The translations under genes were made by a program, and so were the position numbers. DNA of 64,000 nt, taken from positions 110,591-174,590 of the forward strand of contig JAJZBI010000004.1 in the NCBI GenBank assembly GCA_021798985.1, written 5' to 3'. The notes under the pieces were generated by a model, which did not search any database, was not told the origin of the DNA, and saw only the letters and a program-made list of their open reading frames with translations. Below, in pieces: positions 53,297-62,482 of the stretch (position 1 is its first letter; each line of letters begins with the position of its first letter). The DNA is from Actinomycetes bacterium (GTDB lineage: Bacteria; Actinomycetota; Acidimicrobiia; Acidimicrobiales; Bog-793).

Positions 53297-54067
53297 ATGA
53301 GTGGACTGCTGGCTCCCGCTGCCCCATGGAGCCCGGTCGTCGCCACCGAGCGTCCCGAGCGCGTGCTCGCGATCGGTGCCCATCCTGATGACATCGACTT
53401 TTGCGCCGGCGGCACGCTCGCGCGCTGGGTGGGCGACGGCACCACGCTGACCTACTGCGTGGTCACCGACGGGGACGCTGGTGGCCACGACCGTTCCGTG
53501 GCGCGTGCCGCCATGCCCTCGATCCGCCGCGAGGAGCAGCGTCATGCGGCCACCACCATCGGGGCGAGCGAGGTCGTCTTCCTCGGCTACGCCGACGGCT
53601 CGCTGGCGGTGACCTGCGAGCTGCGCCGAGACCTCGCCCGGGTGATCCGGCAGTGCCGGCCCGACGCGATCATCTGTCAGAGCCCTCAGCGCAACTGGCT
53701 GGCACGGGTCCAGGCGAACCACCCGGACCACCTCGCCGTCGGCGAAGCGACCTTGTGCGCCGTCTACCCCGACGCCCGCAACCCCTTCGCCTACCCCGAG
53801 CTGCTCGAAGAGGGCCTCGAGCCACACCACGTCCCTGCCGTGTGGATCGCCAACCCGATGTATCCCAACCGGGTGGTTGACGTGACCGATACCCTCGGGA
53901 CAAAGGTTGCGGCCCTCGCCCGACACGAGAGTCAGCTTCCGGCGGGCGCCGAACAGATGGAGCGGCAGGTACGGGGAGATGCGGAGCAGGTAGCGAGCAC
54001 GACGGTCCTCGGCGCGGGCAGGATGGGCGAAGCCTTCCAGCTGGTCGTCACCGAGGAGCTCCGCTAG
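53297..54067 (+). CDS. PIG-L/LmbE-family deacetylase
   Basis: The 256-aa zinc enzyme has AIGAHPDDIDFCAGGTLARW (H29, D31, D32) and ANHPDHLAVGEA (H142, H145), the zinc and catalytic residues of PIG-L N-acetylglucosaminyl deacetylases. VTDGDAGGHDR and FLGYADGSL are also standard. It would remove acetyl from an N-acetylated sugar, consistent with the sugar kinase before it and the importer after it. ATG at 53297 follows AGGAGAG. Confidence 0.88.
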   Translation: MSGLLAPAAPWSPVVATERPERVLAIGAHPDDIDFCAGGTLARWVGDGTTLTYCVVTDGDAGGHDRSVARAAMPSIRREEQRHAATTIGASEVVFLGYADGSLAVTCELRRDLARVIRQCRPDAIICQSPQRNWLARVQANHPDHLAVGEATLCAVYPDARNPFAYPELLEEGLEPHHVPAVWIANPMYPNRVVDVTDTLGTKVAALARHESQLPAGAEQMERQVRGDAEQVASTTVLGAGRMGEAFQLVVTEELR

Positions 54068-54142
54068 CCACGGCGCGACGGAACGCTCCCTCGCCTGGCG
54101 GGGCGCCCAATTCCCAGCAAGTCCACAAACCAAGGGGGAGAT

Positions 54143-55423
54143 ATGAAACGACGTCATCGGATCGGAGCCACAGCGCTCTCGGTGATGGCCGCCGCAGGGA
54201 CCGCAGCCGGGCTCGGCGCGTCGGCGGGTACCGCCAGCGCGGCCGCGCCGGTCGCGTTCACCTACTGGACGAGCGGTTACAAGCCCGCCGAGATCGCCGC
54301 CATCGACAAGGCCTTCCACGCCGCGTATCCGCAGTACGTGGCGCACGGGCAGTACATCTCGACCTCCGATGAGTACCTGCCGAAGGTGATCGCCGCGCTG
54401 AAGACCGGCACGCAGCCGACGGTCCTCACCGACCAGAGCCCGTCCGACCTTCCCTTGATCGAGCAGAGCGGCAAGCTGATCCCGCTGAACGGGAAGCTCA
54501 CCGCGGCGACCAACTCGCTCTACCCGGGAATCAAGAAGTCGCTGTTCTACCGCGGCAAGCAGCTCGGCATGGCGCTCGCCGGCGTGGGCGACATCGTCTT
54601 GTTCTACAACAAGTCGGACTTCGCCAAGGCGGGCATCGCCAAGCCGCCGGCGACTTGGACCCAGCTCGCCGCCGACGCGAAGAAGCTGAGCGACCCGGCG
54701 AAGAACCACTACGGCTTCTACGTGCCGACCGGGGACGCCGAGTGGATCTCCTATGACTGGGAGCCCGTGCTGTGGGGCGACGGGGGCAACCTGTTGAACC
54801 AAAGCCAGACCAAGGCGGTCTTCGACAGCCCAGCAGGCGTCAAGGCGCTCAACACCTGGGTGAACCTCGTGAAGGCCAAGTCGGCACCCTCCACGAGCTT
54901 CGCCGCCGGCGGCAACTTCGACGGCCCGACGGCCTTCAGCTCGAACGCCGTGGCGATGATCACCGACGGCCAGTGGCTCGAGGGCGAGCTGCCGAAGGGG
55001 CTCAACTACGGCGTCGCGCCGTACCCGGCGGGCACCCACGGCCAGTCGAGCAACATCGGCATCGGGGTCGTGGCGCTGCTCAAGACGACGCCTGCTGAGG
55101 ACAAGGCCGGCCTTGCCTTCATCAAGTTCATGTCGACGGCCAAGGAAGGCGCGTACCTCGCCGACCAGTCCGGCGGCCTGCCTTCGAGCCCGAGCCAGCT
55201 GAACCAGCCGCTGCTCAAGAAGGACGAGGCGAAGCCGTTCTTCTCGGTCTTTGCCAACGACGAGCGCTACGGCCAGGTCCGCCCGATCAGCCCGCAGTAC
55301 AACGCGGTCTCGCAGTACCTGTGGGAGGCGATCAACGCCGCCATCTCCGGCAAGGAGAGCCCGGCCGCAGCACTGCACCACGCCGCTCAGCAAGCCGACC
55401 AAGCCCTCGCGCAGCACAGCTAG
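54143..55423 (+). CDS. Sugar ABC transporter substrate-binding protein
   Basis: The 426-aa protein has a secretion signal (MKRRHRIGATALSVMAAAGT, cleavage near ASA) and a family 1 fold: FTYWTSGYKPAEIAAIDKAF, IVLFYNKSDFAKAGIAKPPA, NAVAMITDGQWLEGELPKGL, and GLPSSPSQ near the end. RBS AAGGGGGAG. No Cys lipobox is seen. A 15-bp hairpin follows the stop codon, before the permease genes. Confidence 0.92.
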   Translation: MKRRHRIGATALSVMAAAGTAAGLGASAGTASAAAPVAFTYWTSGYKPAEIAAIDKAFHAAYPQYVAHGQYISTSDEYLPKVIAALKTGTQPTVLTDQSPSDLPLIEQSGKLIPLNGKLTAATNSLYPGIKKSLFYRGKQLGMALAGVGDIVLFYNKSDFAKAGIAKPPATWTQLAADAKKLSDPAKNHYGFYVPTGDAEWISYDWEPVLWGDGGNLLNQSQTKAVFDSPAGVKALNTWVNLVKAKSAPSTSFAAGGNFDGPTAFSSNAVAMITDGQWLEGELPKGLNYGVAPYPAGTHGQSSNIGIGVVALLKTTPAEDKAGLAFIKFMSTAKEGAYLADQSGGLPSSPSQLNQPLLKKDEAKPFFSVFANDERYGQVRPISPQYNAVSQYLWEAINAAISGKESPAAALHHAAQQADQALAQHS

Positions 55424-55450
55424 GGACTTGGCCGTTTCTCCAGGCCGCAG

Positions 55451-55485
55451 CCAGAGCGCGCCGGCGACCAGCCGGCGCGCTCTGG
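55451..55485 (+). terminator. 15-bp perfect hairpin between binding-protein and permease genes
   Basis: CCAGAGCGCGCCGGC (55451-55465), loop GACCA, and the exact complement (55471-55485). No T-tract. Its last base is the first base of the proposed permease GTG. Same layout as the hairpins at 13972 and 60644. Confidence 0.7.
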
Positions 55486-56399
55486 TGTGGCGCGGCGTCA
55501 AGCCAACGGCCGCACGGCGACGGGGCGGGGTCAAGCAGCCGCTCGTCCTGCCCTATCTGTTCATCGCTCCGGCGGTGGGCCTCACCGTGCTCTTTTCGCT
55601 CGTGCCGCTCGGCATGCTCGCCTACCGGAGCCTGTTCGGAGGCGGCGTCTTCGCCACCTCCTTGTCCTATGTCGGCCTCCAGAACTACTCGAACGCGTTC
55701 GCAAACGGCGGGACGCAATCGCTCGAGGTCACCGCCGTCTACACGGTCGGGTTCGTGATCCTCACGATGGGGATCGGCCTCGCCGTCGCGCTGTTGTTGA
55801 ACGTCAACGTGCGCGGCGCCGCTCATCTGCGGGCGCCCTTCATCATCCCGCTCGTGATGCCGAGCGTCGGGACGGCACTCATCTGGGCGAGCCTGTTCGC
55901 TCCCCAGTTCGGTTTCATCAACCGGATCCTCGGCGGCCTCGGCTTGCACCAAGCCGACTTCACCTCGACGCCGTCGCTCGCGCTCTTGATGGTACTGACC
56001 TTTGGGGTCTGGCAGTTCTTCGGCGAGAACGTCATCTTGTACCTCGCCGCGCTGAAGACCCTGCCGATGGACCTCGTCGAGGCGGCGAACGTGGACGGGG
56101 CGGGACCGTGGCGGCGATTCCGCTACATCCGCTGGCCGCTGCTGCGCCGCAGCACCGTCCTGATCTGGGTGATCACCACCCTCACGGGGCTGCAGACCTT
56201 CACCCAGATCTACATCCTCACCAATGGCGGACCCAATGGATCGACGACCACGGCGCTCTTTTACATCTTCAACCAGGGCTTCGTGCAGTTCAACACCGGC
56301 CAGGCGGACGCCATGGGAGTGATCTTGTTCCTCATCTCCCTGTTCATCACGGTCGTCCAGGTCGGCATCTTCGGACGCGGGGCGCGGCGCGATGCTTAA
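55485..56399 (+). CDS. Sugar ABC transporter permease, MalF-type
   Basis: The 304-aa protein has six spans, starting LPYLFIAPAVGLTVLFSLVP, an EAA loop (MDLVEAANVDGAGPWRRFRY) and TQIYILTNGGPNGSTTTALF. GTG at 55485 is preferred because it lies outside the hairpin. A TTG at 55428 would place the hairpin inside the coding sequence. Its 3' end overlaps the next permease by eight bases. Confidence 0.9.
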   Translation: MWRGVKPTAARRRGGVKQPLVLPYLFIAPAVGLTVLFSLVPLGMLAYRSLFGGGVFATSLSYVGLQNYSNAFANGGTQSLEVTAVYTVGFVILTMGIGLAVALLLNVNVRGAAHLRAPFIIPLVMPSVGTALIWASLFAPQFGFINRILGGLGLHQADFTSTPSLALLMVLTFGVWQFFGENVILYLAALKTLPMDLVEAANVDGAGPWRRFRYIRWPLLRRSTVLIWVITTLTGLQTFTQIYILTNGGPNGSTTTALFYIFNQGFVQFNTGQADAMGVILFLISLFITVVQVGIFGRGARRDA

Positions 56400-57216
56400 C
56401 CCCCGCTTCGCGTCGCGGGCGCTCGTCTACACGCTGCTCGCGATCGCCGTCCTCGTCGTCGTCTTCCCGCTCGTGTGGATGCTCGGGACCGCCGTCAAGC
56501 CGAACGGCCAGATCCTCGACTTGAACGCCTCCCTGTGGCCGAGCCACTTCGAGTGGGGCAACATCGCCCGCGCCTGGAACTCCGCGCCCTTCGGCCGCTG
56601 GACCTTGAACAGCGTGATCTTCAGCGTCGGTGCCACACTCGGTCAGATCCTCACGAGCCTGCTCGCCGGCTATGCGTTCGCGATGTTCGACTTCCGCGGC
56701 AAGAACATCTTGTTCTACGCGCTCTTGTGCGGCCTGATGGTGCCCTTCAGCACGGTGATCGTTCCGGTCGTCCAGATCCTCGCCGACTTCCACTGGCTCA
56801 ACACCTACCAGGGCCTCATCGTGCCGAACATCGCCTCCGCGCTCGGAACCTTCCTGTTCCGCCAGTTCTTCCTCGGCGCCCCCTACCAGCTCGGCGAGGC
56901 TGCCCGCATCGACGGTGCCTCAGAGCTGCACGTCTTCTCTTCGGTCTATGTTCCCCTCGCCCGGCCGATCATCGCGGCGTTCGGCATCATCGCCTTCCTC
57001 CAGAACTGGAACAACTTCCTCTTCCCGCTGATCGTGGTGAACACCACGAGCATGGACGTGCTCTCCCAGGGACTATCGGTGTTCCAGAACCAGTTCAGCT
57101 CGAGCTACAACCTCATCATGTCCGCCGCGCTGATCGTCATCGCGCCGATCTTGATCGTCGCCGTGGCGGCCCAGCGCCAGATCATCGAGGGCATCACCCT
57201 CGGCGCGATCCAGTGA
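56392..57216 (+). CDS. Sugar ABC transporter permease, MalG-type
   Basis: The 274-aa protein has six spans, the EAA loop APYQLGEAARIDGASELHVF, and IAFLQNWNNFLFPLIVV. It overlaps the upstream permease and its stop overlaps the following GTG (GTGA), so four genes from the hairpin onward are tightly coupled. The cognate ATPase is not encoded in this window. Confidence 0.92.
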   Translation: MLNPRFASRALVYTLLAIAVLVVVFPLVWMLGTAVKPNGQILDLNASLWPSHFEWGNIARAWNSAPFGRWTLNSVIFSVGATLGQILTSLLAGYAFAMFDFRGKNILFYALLCGLMVPFSTVIVPVVQILADFHWLNTYQGLIVPNIASALGTFLFRQFFLGAPYQLGEAARIDGASELHVFSSVYVPLARPIIAAFGIIAFLQNWNNFLFPLIVVNTTSMDVLSQGLSVFQNQFSSSYNLIMSAALIVIAPILIVAVAAQRQIIEGITLGAIQ

Positions 57217-58598
57217 GCAGCGCGCCGAGGTCGGACGGGGCGCTCGTTTGGCCTGCGGGCCTCGAGCTCATCGGCGCGGACGCGCCGATCCCGCTCGTGA
57301 CGGGGGAGACCGTGCGAGGAGTCGACCTCGACCGGGCGGCCACGACACCATGCCTCGAGGTGGTCAAGGCCGCCGTCGACGCGCTCCTCCCCTACTACGG
57401 CGCCCCCTCGCGAGGCGCGAGCTTCAAGGCGCGGGTGACGACCGAGTCCTACGAGCGCGCCCGCGCCGCCGTCGCGCGCTTCGTCGGCGCGCGCCCGAGC
57501 GACGTCGTTTGCTTCGTGCGCAACACGACCGAGGCATGCAACCTGCTCGCCCACCTGGTCGAGGGCGTCACCGACGTGGTGTGCTTCGAGCTCGAGCACC
57601 ACGCCGATCTCCTGCCGTGGCGGCGCATCGGGGCGACGGTCCTGCCGACCCCTGGCCACCCCGCCGAGCTGATCGAACAGCTCTCCCGGGTGATCGCCGC
57701 ACCACGCAGTCGCCCACTGCTCGTCGCGCTGACCGGGGTGTCCAACGTGACCGGCGAGCTCCTTCCCCTCGACGACATCGCCGCGACCATCGCGACGAGC
57801 GGCGATGCCCGCCTCTTCGTGGACGCGGCACAGCTCGCGCCGCACCGAGCGATCGACATGGCGGCGAGCGGGATCGACTACCTCGCGCTGTCGGGGCACA
57901 AGCTCTATGCACCCTTTGGCGCCGGCGCCCTGATCGGCGCGCGGGATTGGCTGGAGCGAAAAGATCCCCCGCTGCTCGGCGGTGGCGCGGTCGTGCTTGT
58001 GACCGACGACGACGTCGTCTTCAAAGGTGCCCCCGATCGCCTCGAGGCCGGCACGCCCAACGTCGTCGGCGCCGTGGCGCTGGGCACCGCGTGCGACGCC
58101 CTCGCGGCTGTCGGCATGGCGGCCCTCGAGCGCCTCGAATCCGAGCTGACCCGGGCACTCGATGCGCGCCTCGCCGCCGTTCCGCGCCTCACCCGGCACA
58201 CCTTGTGGAAGGGCGAGGCCGACCACGTCGGCGTCGCCTGCTTCAACCTCGAGGGGTGCCACCACGGCCATGTTGCCGCCGCGCTCAGCTGCGAGCACGG
58301 CATCGGCGTGCGCCATGGATGCTTCTGCGCCCATCTGCTCGTCCGCGACCTGCTCGGCATCAGCGCCGCCGAAAGCCGGCAGGCGGCGGCCACACTCCGC
58401 TCCGGGGGCGCCGTCGAGCTCCCCGGCGCCGTGCGGGCGAGCATCGGGATCGGCACCACGATCGCTGACCTCGACCGCTTGCAGGACGCATTGGTCGAGC
58501 TCACCAGCAAGGGCGCGCGCTGGCGCTACGAACAACGCGAGCCTGGCGGAGAGTTCGTGCCGACGCCGGACCCGCGCCCCAACCCGCTCTTGGCATAG
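57213..58598 (+). CDS. Class V aminotransferase / cysteine-desulfurase-like PLP enzyme
   Basis: The 461-aa protein has the SufS-type fold: VDLDRAATTPCLEVVKAAVD, FVRNTTEACNLLAHLV, ELEHHADLLPWR, VDAAQLAPHRAIDM, PLP lysine in YLALSGHKLYAPFGAG (K230), and a C-terminal GVRHGCFCAH with C370 and C372 near the catalytic Cys loop. SufS members act on cysteine or selenocysteine, but this one is co-translated with a sugar importer and lacks suf neighbours. It might act on an amino sugar or thio-sugar. A role in selenium supply is possible but unsupported. GTG overlaps the permease stop. Confidence 0.82.
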   Translation: MSSAPRSDGALVWPAGLELIGADAPIPLVTGETVRGVDLDRAATTPCLEVVKAAVDALLPYYGAPSRGASFKARVTTESYERARAAVARFVGARPSDVVCFVRNTTEACNLLAHLVEGVTDVVCFELEHHADLLPWRRIGATVLPTPGHPAELIEQLSRVIAAPRSRPLLVALTGVSNVTGELLPLDDIAATIATSGDARLFVDAAQLAPHRAIDMAASGIDYLALSGHKLYAPFGAGALIGARDWLERKDPPLLGGGAVVLVTDDDVVFKGAPDRLEAGTPNVVGAVALGTACDALAAVGMAALERLESELTRALDARLAAVPRLTRHTLWKGEADHVGVACFNLEGCHHGHVAAALSCEHGIGVRHGCFCAHLLVRDLLGISAAESRQAAATLRSGGAVELPGAVRASIGIGTTIADLDRLQDALVELTSKGARWRYEQREPGGEFVPTPDPRPNPLLA

Positions 58599-58827
58599 CC
58601 AGGGGGCACTCGATCGCCACGCGCCCTCCTCGCTCGTGGCCCGGAGCGAGGGAGCAGCGCCCCCGAGAGCGGCCAAACAGGCGACGCGGCGCGGCGGCCT
58701 ACCGTGCGGCGCGACCGAAGGGCCAGCTGGGACGTCGACCGCTGAGCGATGGCGCAACGGCGGGGGCGGCCGACCACGACCGCACCGACCGACCTGCGCG
58801 GTCCGCCGGCCCTGGCCCGACCTCGGC
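58599..58827. other. Convergent intergenic region with a weak hairpin
   Basis: Between the rightward SufS-like gene and leftward importer operon. CTCGCTC (58629-58635) and GAGCGAG (58644-58650) can pair and may terminate from both sides, without a T-tract. Nothing else is recognised. Confidence 0.35.
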
Positions 58828-59664
58828 TCAGCCCTTCACCGCGCCGGAGGTCAACCCCGAAACCACGGCCTTTCTGAAGACCAAGACCAAGATCGCGATC
58901 GGGACCACCGCCACGACGCTCGCGGCGAAGTAGGCGCCGTAGGGGACGGTGAACTGCGCGCCGAAGGACGCGATGCCGACCGGGATCGTCTTCTTTCCGA
59001 AGTCGAAGGACAGTGCCATGAGGAACTCGGTCCAACACGCCGTGAAGGTGAAGACCCCGGCCGTGAAGACCCCCGGCCTCACCTGGGGAAAGACCACTGA
59101 CCAAAGCGTTCGAAACGAGCCGGCGCCATCGATTCGGGCGCTCTCTTCCATCGACATCGAGATCCCGAGGAAGTAGTTGCGAAGGATCCAAATCGCGAAC
59201 GGCAGATTGAACGCCGTATAGGGGAAGATAAGCGCCTGGTAGCTGTTGAGCCACCCCATGTCGCGCATGATCAGATAGAGCGGGGCGATGACGGCGATCT
59301 CGGGAAAGACAGAGATCATGAGCAGCGACACCATGATCGGATACTTCCCCCGCATCGGAAGGCGCCCCAGCGCATACCCGGCGAACGTGCCGAGCGCCAG
59401 CACGAGCGCCGTTGAACAACAGGCGACGATCAGCGAGTTCATGATGAAGCCACCGAAGCCGTCGTTGAAGGCGGCTCGATAGCCAGCGGTGCTCAGCGGG
59501 ATCGGGAAATACTGCGGAGGGCTAGCTCCCACGTTCGAGGGGGTCTTGAAGCTCGAGGCCAGCATCCAATACATCGGTGCCAGCACGAACAAGGCGATCA
59601 AGATCGCGCCGATCGACGGGCCGTTGATCCAGCGGCGCCAGCCTCGCCGGTTCCGCCTACGCAC
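58828..59664 (-). CDS. Sugar ABC transporter permease, MalG/SugB-type
   Basis: The 278-aa protein has six spans beginning IGAILIALFVLAPMYWMLAS, the EAA loop ISMSMEESARIDGAGSFRTL, and FTACWTEFLMALSF. Sequence character is close to trehalose/maltose-type (SugB/ThuG) permeases. Its ATG overlaps the upstream permease by eight bases. Confidence 0.92.
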   Translation of the reverse strand: MRRRNRRGWRRWINGPSIGAILIALFVLAPMYWMLASSFKTPSNVGASPPQYFPIPLSTAGYRAAFNDGFGGFIMNSLIVACCSTALVLALGTFAGYALGRLPMRGKYPIMVSLLMISVFPEIAVIAPLYLIMRDMGWLNSYQALIFPYTAFNLPFAIWILRNYFLGISMSMEESARIDGAGSFRTLWSVVFPQVRPGVFTAGVFTFTACWTEFLMALSFDFGKKTIPVGIASFGAQFTVPYGAYFAASVVAVVPIAILVLVFRKAVVSGLTSGAVKG

Positions 59665-60625
59665 TGATCGTTTCCTTTCCGACCTGCTGCTTGAACGCGC
59701 GGAGGAAGACGAGACAGAGGATCAAGACGATTACCGCAGTGCTCACCGCGACCGCCGCGCCGGGGCCGAAGTCGATGTTCGTGAACATCGTGTTGTAGCC
59801 GAGCATCGCCAGCGACTGGGTCGACGTGCCGGGCCCACCGCCGGTGAGGACATAGGGAAGGTCGAAGAGCCCGAACGCCTGCAGTACGCGAAATAGCACG
59901 GCGATGCCAAGCGTCGGGCGCAGCAACGGGACCGTGACTCGCCAAAACGTCTTCCAGCCCGAGGCGCCGTCCACCTCTGCGGCCTCGAACATCTCGGTCG
60001 GGATCATCACCAAGCCGGCGAGCACGATGATGGCCACGAACGGCGTCGTCTTCCACACGTCTGCGAACATCAAGGCGATCGTTGCATCGAGCGGGTAGCC
60101 GAGCACGTTCGGTGCCGAGCCGCCGGTAACCGCATGCCAGATCTCAGAAAGGATCCCGTACGTCGGGTTGTAGATGTAGCTCCACAGCTCGGCCGAGATC
60201 ACCGTGATCAGCGACCACGGAATCAGCAGCAGCGCCATCATGATGCCGCGGCCGCCACTCAGGCGCTCGAGAACCAGAGCGAAGATCGTTCCGAGCGCGA
60301 GCTCGACCGCAACCGTCACGACGGTGTAGATGGTCGTGAACCACAGCGCGTGTCGCCACAGCCCCGAGCTGACCATGTCGTGATAGTTGCCGACCGTGGC
60401 GCCCTGCAGGCTGAAGCCAGCCGCCGTCACGTTCACGTTCTCGAACGACAGGACAACCGCGAAGATGATCGGGAAGATCGTGAACGCACCGATCACGACG
60501 AGTGCCGGGCTCGAGAACCCCCAACCGACGCGCGCGTAATGCCGGTTGCTCGTGCGTGCGCGTCGACTGGGTGCCGGCTTCCGTGCAGCCGCCACGTCGC
60601 GAGCTGGAATCTCCGTCGTCGCCAT
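59657..60625 (-). CDS. Sugar ABC transporter permease, MalF/SugA-type
   Basis: The 322-aa protein has a basic N-terminal tail, then six spans starting FSSPALVVIGAFTIFPIIFA, with EAA loop IPTEMFEAAEVDGASGWKTF and GLFDLPYVLTGGGPGTSTQS. ATG 60625 follows GAGGGAGC. Separated from its binding-protein gene by a perfect 13-bp hairpin. Confidence 0.92.
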   Translation of the reverse strand: MATTEIPARDVAAARKPAPSRRARTSNRHYARVGWGFSSPALVVIGAFTIFPIIFAVVLSFENVNVTAAGFSLQGATVGNYHDMVSSGLWRHALWFTTIYTVVTVAVELALGTIFALVLERLSGGRGIMMALLLIPWSLITVISAELWSYIYNPTYGILSEIWHAVTGGSAPNVLGYPLDATIALMFADVWKTTPFVAIIVLAGLVMIPTEMFEAAEVDGASGWKTFWRVTVPLLRPTLGIAVLFRVLQAFGLFDLPYVLTGGGPGTSTQSLAMLGYNTMFTNIDFGPGAAVAVSTAVIVLILCLVFLRAFKQQVGKETISA

Positions 60626-60643
60626 GTGTGCTCCCTCGCAGCC

Positions 60644-60680
60644 GAGGGCGGTGCCGCCATCGCCTGACGGCACCGCCCTC
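60644..60680 (-). terminator. 13-bp perfect hairpin between binding-protein and permease genes
   Basis: GAGGGCGGTGCCG (60644-60656), 11-base loop, CGGCACCGCCCTC (60668-60680), nine bases after the binding-protein stop and 19 before the permease start. No T-tract. Third instance of this arrangement. Confidence 0.7.
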
Positions 60681-60689
60681 ATCGCATTG

Positions 60690-62039
60690 CTACAGGCCGG
60701 TGTTGCTCACTGCCGACTTGAGCTGGCTTGCCATGGCGTTGGCAGCCGCCGAAGGACTCGTGGATCCCGCCAGGGCCGAGTTCATGTTCGTGTAGATGGC
60801 CTGGGAAATCTTCGGGTAGTTCGGGTTCTGCGCAGGCCGCGGAACGAGCTTGGTCCGTGAGAGCACGGCGAAGGGCGGGTTGAGCCGCTTGATCGCCGGG
60901 TTCGCACGCACGCTTGCGTTCGTCGGAATCTCCGAGAACGGCGGACGAGCCTCGATCGTCTGGGCTTCTGGTCCCGTGACGAACTCGATGAACTTCAGAT
61001 CAGCCGCACGGTTGACCGAGTGAGGGTTGATGTAGAGGTTCCATCCACCGATGTTCGAGTACCCGGGATACGGCTGACCGGCAAATGTCGGCAGTGGCGC
61101 GACGCCGACCTTCCCGATCACCTTCGAGCCGCTCGCCTGCGACGTCGAGTACGCGTAGTCCCAGTTGCGCAGGAAGGCCGCCTGGCCGTTTTGGAAGGCG
61201 GTCATCGCCTGGGGCTCCTGGAACGTGTCCACCGCACCGGGGGAAGCGCCCGAGGTCACCAGGCTTCGCAAGAAGCTGAGCACCTTCGTCGTCTTGGCCA
61301 CGTTGAGCACCGACTGCGTGTCCGTAGCGTTCAGGACCTTGCCGCCAGTGTCCGCGTAGTACTCCATGAAGTTGCAGGTGCCGCCCTCATACGAGCCGCC
61401 TTCGAACACGAAGCCGTACTTGACCTTGTGCTGCTTGACGAGCGTCGCGGCATCCGTCCTCAGCTGCTCCCACGTCTTGGGGACTGGCATGTGCGCTGCC
61501 GCCAAGAGGTCCTTGCGGTAGTACAAGAATCCCTGGTCCTGGAAGAAGGGAGCTCCGTAGACCTGGCCCTTGTAGCTCGCGCCTTCCACAAGGCCAGAAG
61601 CGAAGCGCTTAAAGAAGCTCTTCGGTAGGTACTTCGAGAGCGGCAACGCCAAACCGTGTGCTCCGAACTGACCGGGCCAAATCACATCCCCCATGAAGAT
61701 GTCTGGCGACTTCGCTCCACCGGAGATCGTGGTAACGAGGTCCGCCCGGTTGGTGTCGGTGTTAGTAGGCGCCGTCTGGAGCTTCACCGTGATCCCAGGG
61801 TTCTTCTTCTCGAACGCCGTGATCAGTGCCTTGCGCAGATCAGGGCCGCTGGTGCTGATGGGAGACGCCCACCAGGTAATGGTCGTCGTCTTGGCGGCAT
61901 GAGTCACCGCCGCCGACGTACTCGGTGCCGTCACACTGACCGTGGCAGCTCCCATCACCGCCACCATTCCGCCGACGCCGAAAGCCCCCCAGCGACGTCG
62001 GCCCCTTCCTGTGGATCGATACGCGCGTGTGCGCCTCAT
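60690..62039 (-). CDS. Sugar ABC transporter substrate-binding protein, LpqY/ThuE-like
   Basis: The 449-aa protein has a basic signal sequence (WGAFGVGGMVAVMGAATVSV, cleavage near TSAA) and a family 1 fold: ITWWASPISTSGPDLRKALI, SPDIFMGDVIWPGQFGAHGL, APFFQDQGFLYYRKDLLAAA, PYPGYSNIGGWNLYINPHS, and EARPPFSEIPTNASV. The pattern resembles trehalose/maltose binders such as LpqY and ThuE. Specificity is not proven. ATG 62039 follows AAAGGAG. Confidence 0.9.
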   Translation of the reverse strand: MRRTRAYRSTGRGRRRWGAFGVGGMVAVMGAATVSVTAPSTSAAVTHAAKTTTITWWASPISTSGPDLRKALITAFEKKNPGITVKLQTAPTNTDTNRADLVTTISGGAKSPDIFMGDVIWPGQFGAHGLALPLSKYLPKSFFKRFASGLVEGASYKGQVYGAPFFQDQGFLYYRKDLLAAAHMPVPKTWEQLRTDAATLVKQHKVKYGFVFEGGSYEGGTCNFMEYYADTGGKVLNATDTQSVLNVAKTTKVLSFLRSLVTSGASPGAVDTFQEPQAMTAFQNGQAAFLRNWDYAYSTSQASGSKVIGKVGVAPLPTFAGQPYPGYSNIGGWNLYINPHSVNRAADLKFIEFVTGPEAQTIEARPPFSEIPTNASVRANPAIKRLNPPFAVLSRTKLVPRPAQNPNYPKISQAIYTNMNSALAGSTSPSAAANAMASQLKSAVSNTGL

Positions 62040-62126
62040 TCGCTCTTCTCCTTTCCCGCGAACAACCTCGTCGCGAGCTGTCGACAGACACGGCTCCACG
62101 ATGTGGATGAGTTCTCGGTGGACGGG

Positions 62127-62138
62127 GTGACGCGTCAC
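62127..62138. promoter_or_regulatory. 12-bp palindrome upstream of the third importer operon
   Basis: GTGACGCGTCAC is a perfect palindrome 88 bases before the binding-protein start, with a second half-like CGTCAC at 62142-62147. A plausible operator for a regulator encoded elsewhere. Confidence 0.45.
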
Positions 62139-62139
62139 A

Positions 62140-62482
62140 CTCGTCACGAAACCAACGTCAAGCGCTACCCCCCCAGCTGCATTGTCCTGCCACCGCCGCT
62201 GAGCATAACGAGGAGCTGACAGAATTGTCACCAAAATTCAAGAACGCTCGATAGGCGTAGCCGACCGAACCGCCTCGCCGGCGCGTCGCAATCGGGCCCG
62301 GACGCTCTCAACGCGCGTGACGGCCATCGACCGTCGGCCGCCGCCGCACTGGCGGGATGCGATGTCAGGACCAGCACACGGCCGAGACCGCGTCACCTGG
62401 CCGCCATGGGATCAGAAGCCGAGGGGCGGTGGATCGCGCGCATGATGGCCATGGTCATCACACTCGATCGTGACCTTCGCCC
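62140..62482. other. Intergenic stretch upstream of the third importer
   Basis: About 340 bases with no credible gene. It presumably includes the importer promoter. Nothing else is recognised. Confidence 0.45.

Noticed and set aside
52583..55534. 983-residue open frame on the minus strand
   Set aside because: It is antisense to the kinase, deacetylase and binding-protein genes and its composition (Arg/Gly/Val/Asp) is the typical mirror of GC-rich codon use. The plus-strand genes have motifs and ribosome sites.
57213..58598. Selenocysteine lyase feeding SelD
   Set aside because: The fold fits, but the gene is embedded in a sugar operon 24 kb from the sel genes and its substrate cannot be judged from sequence.
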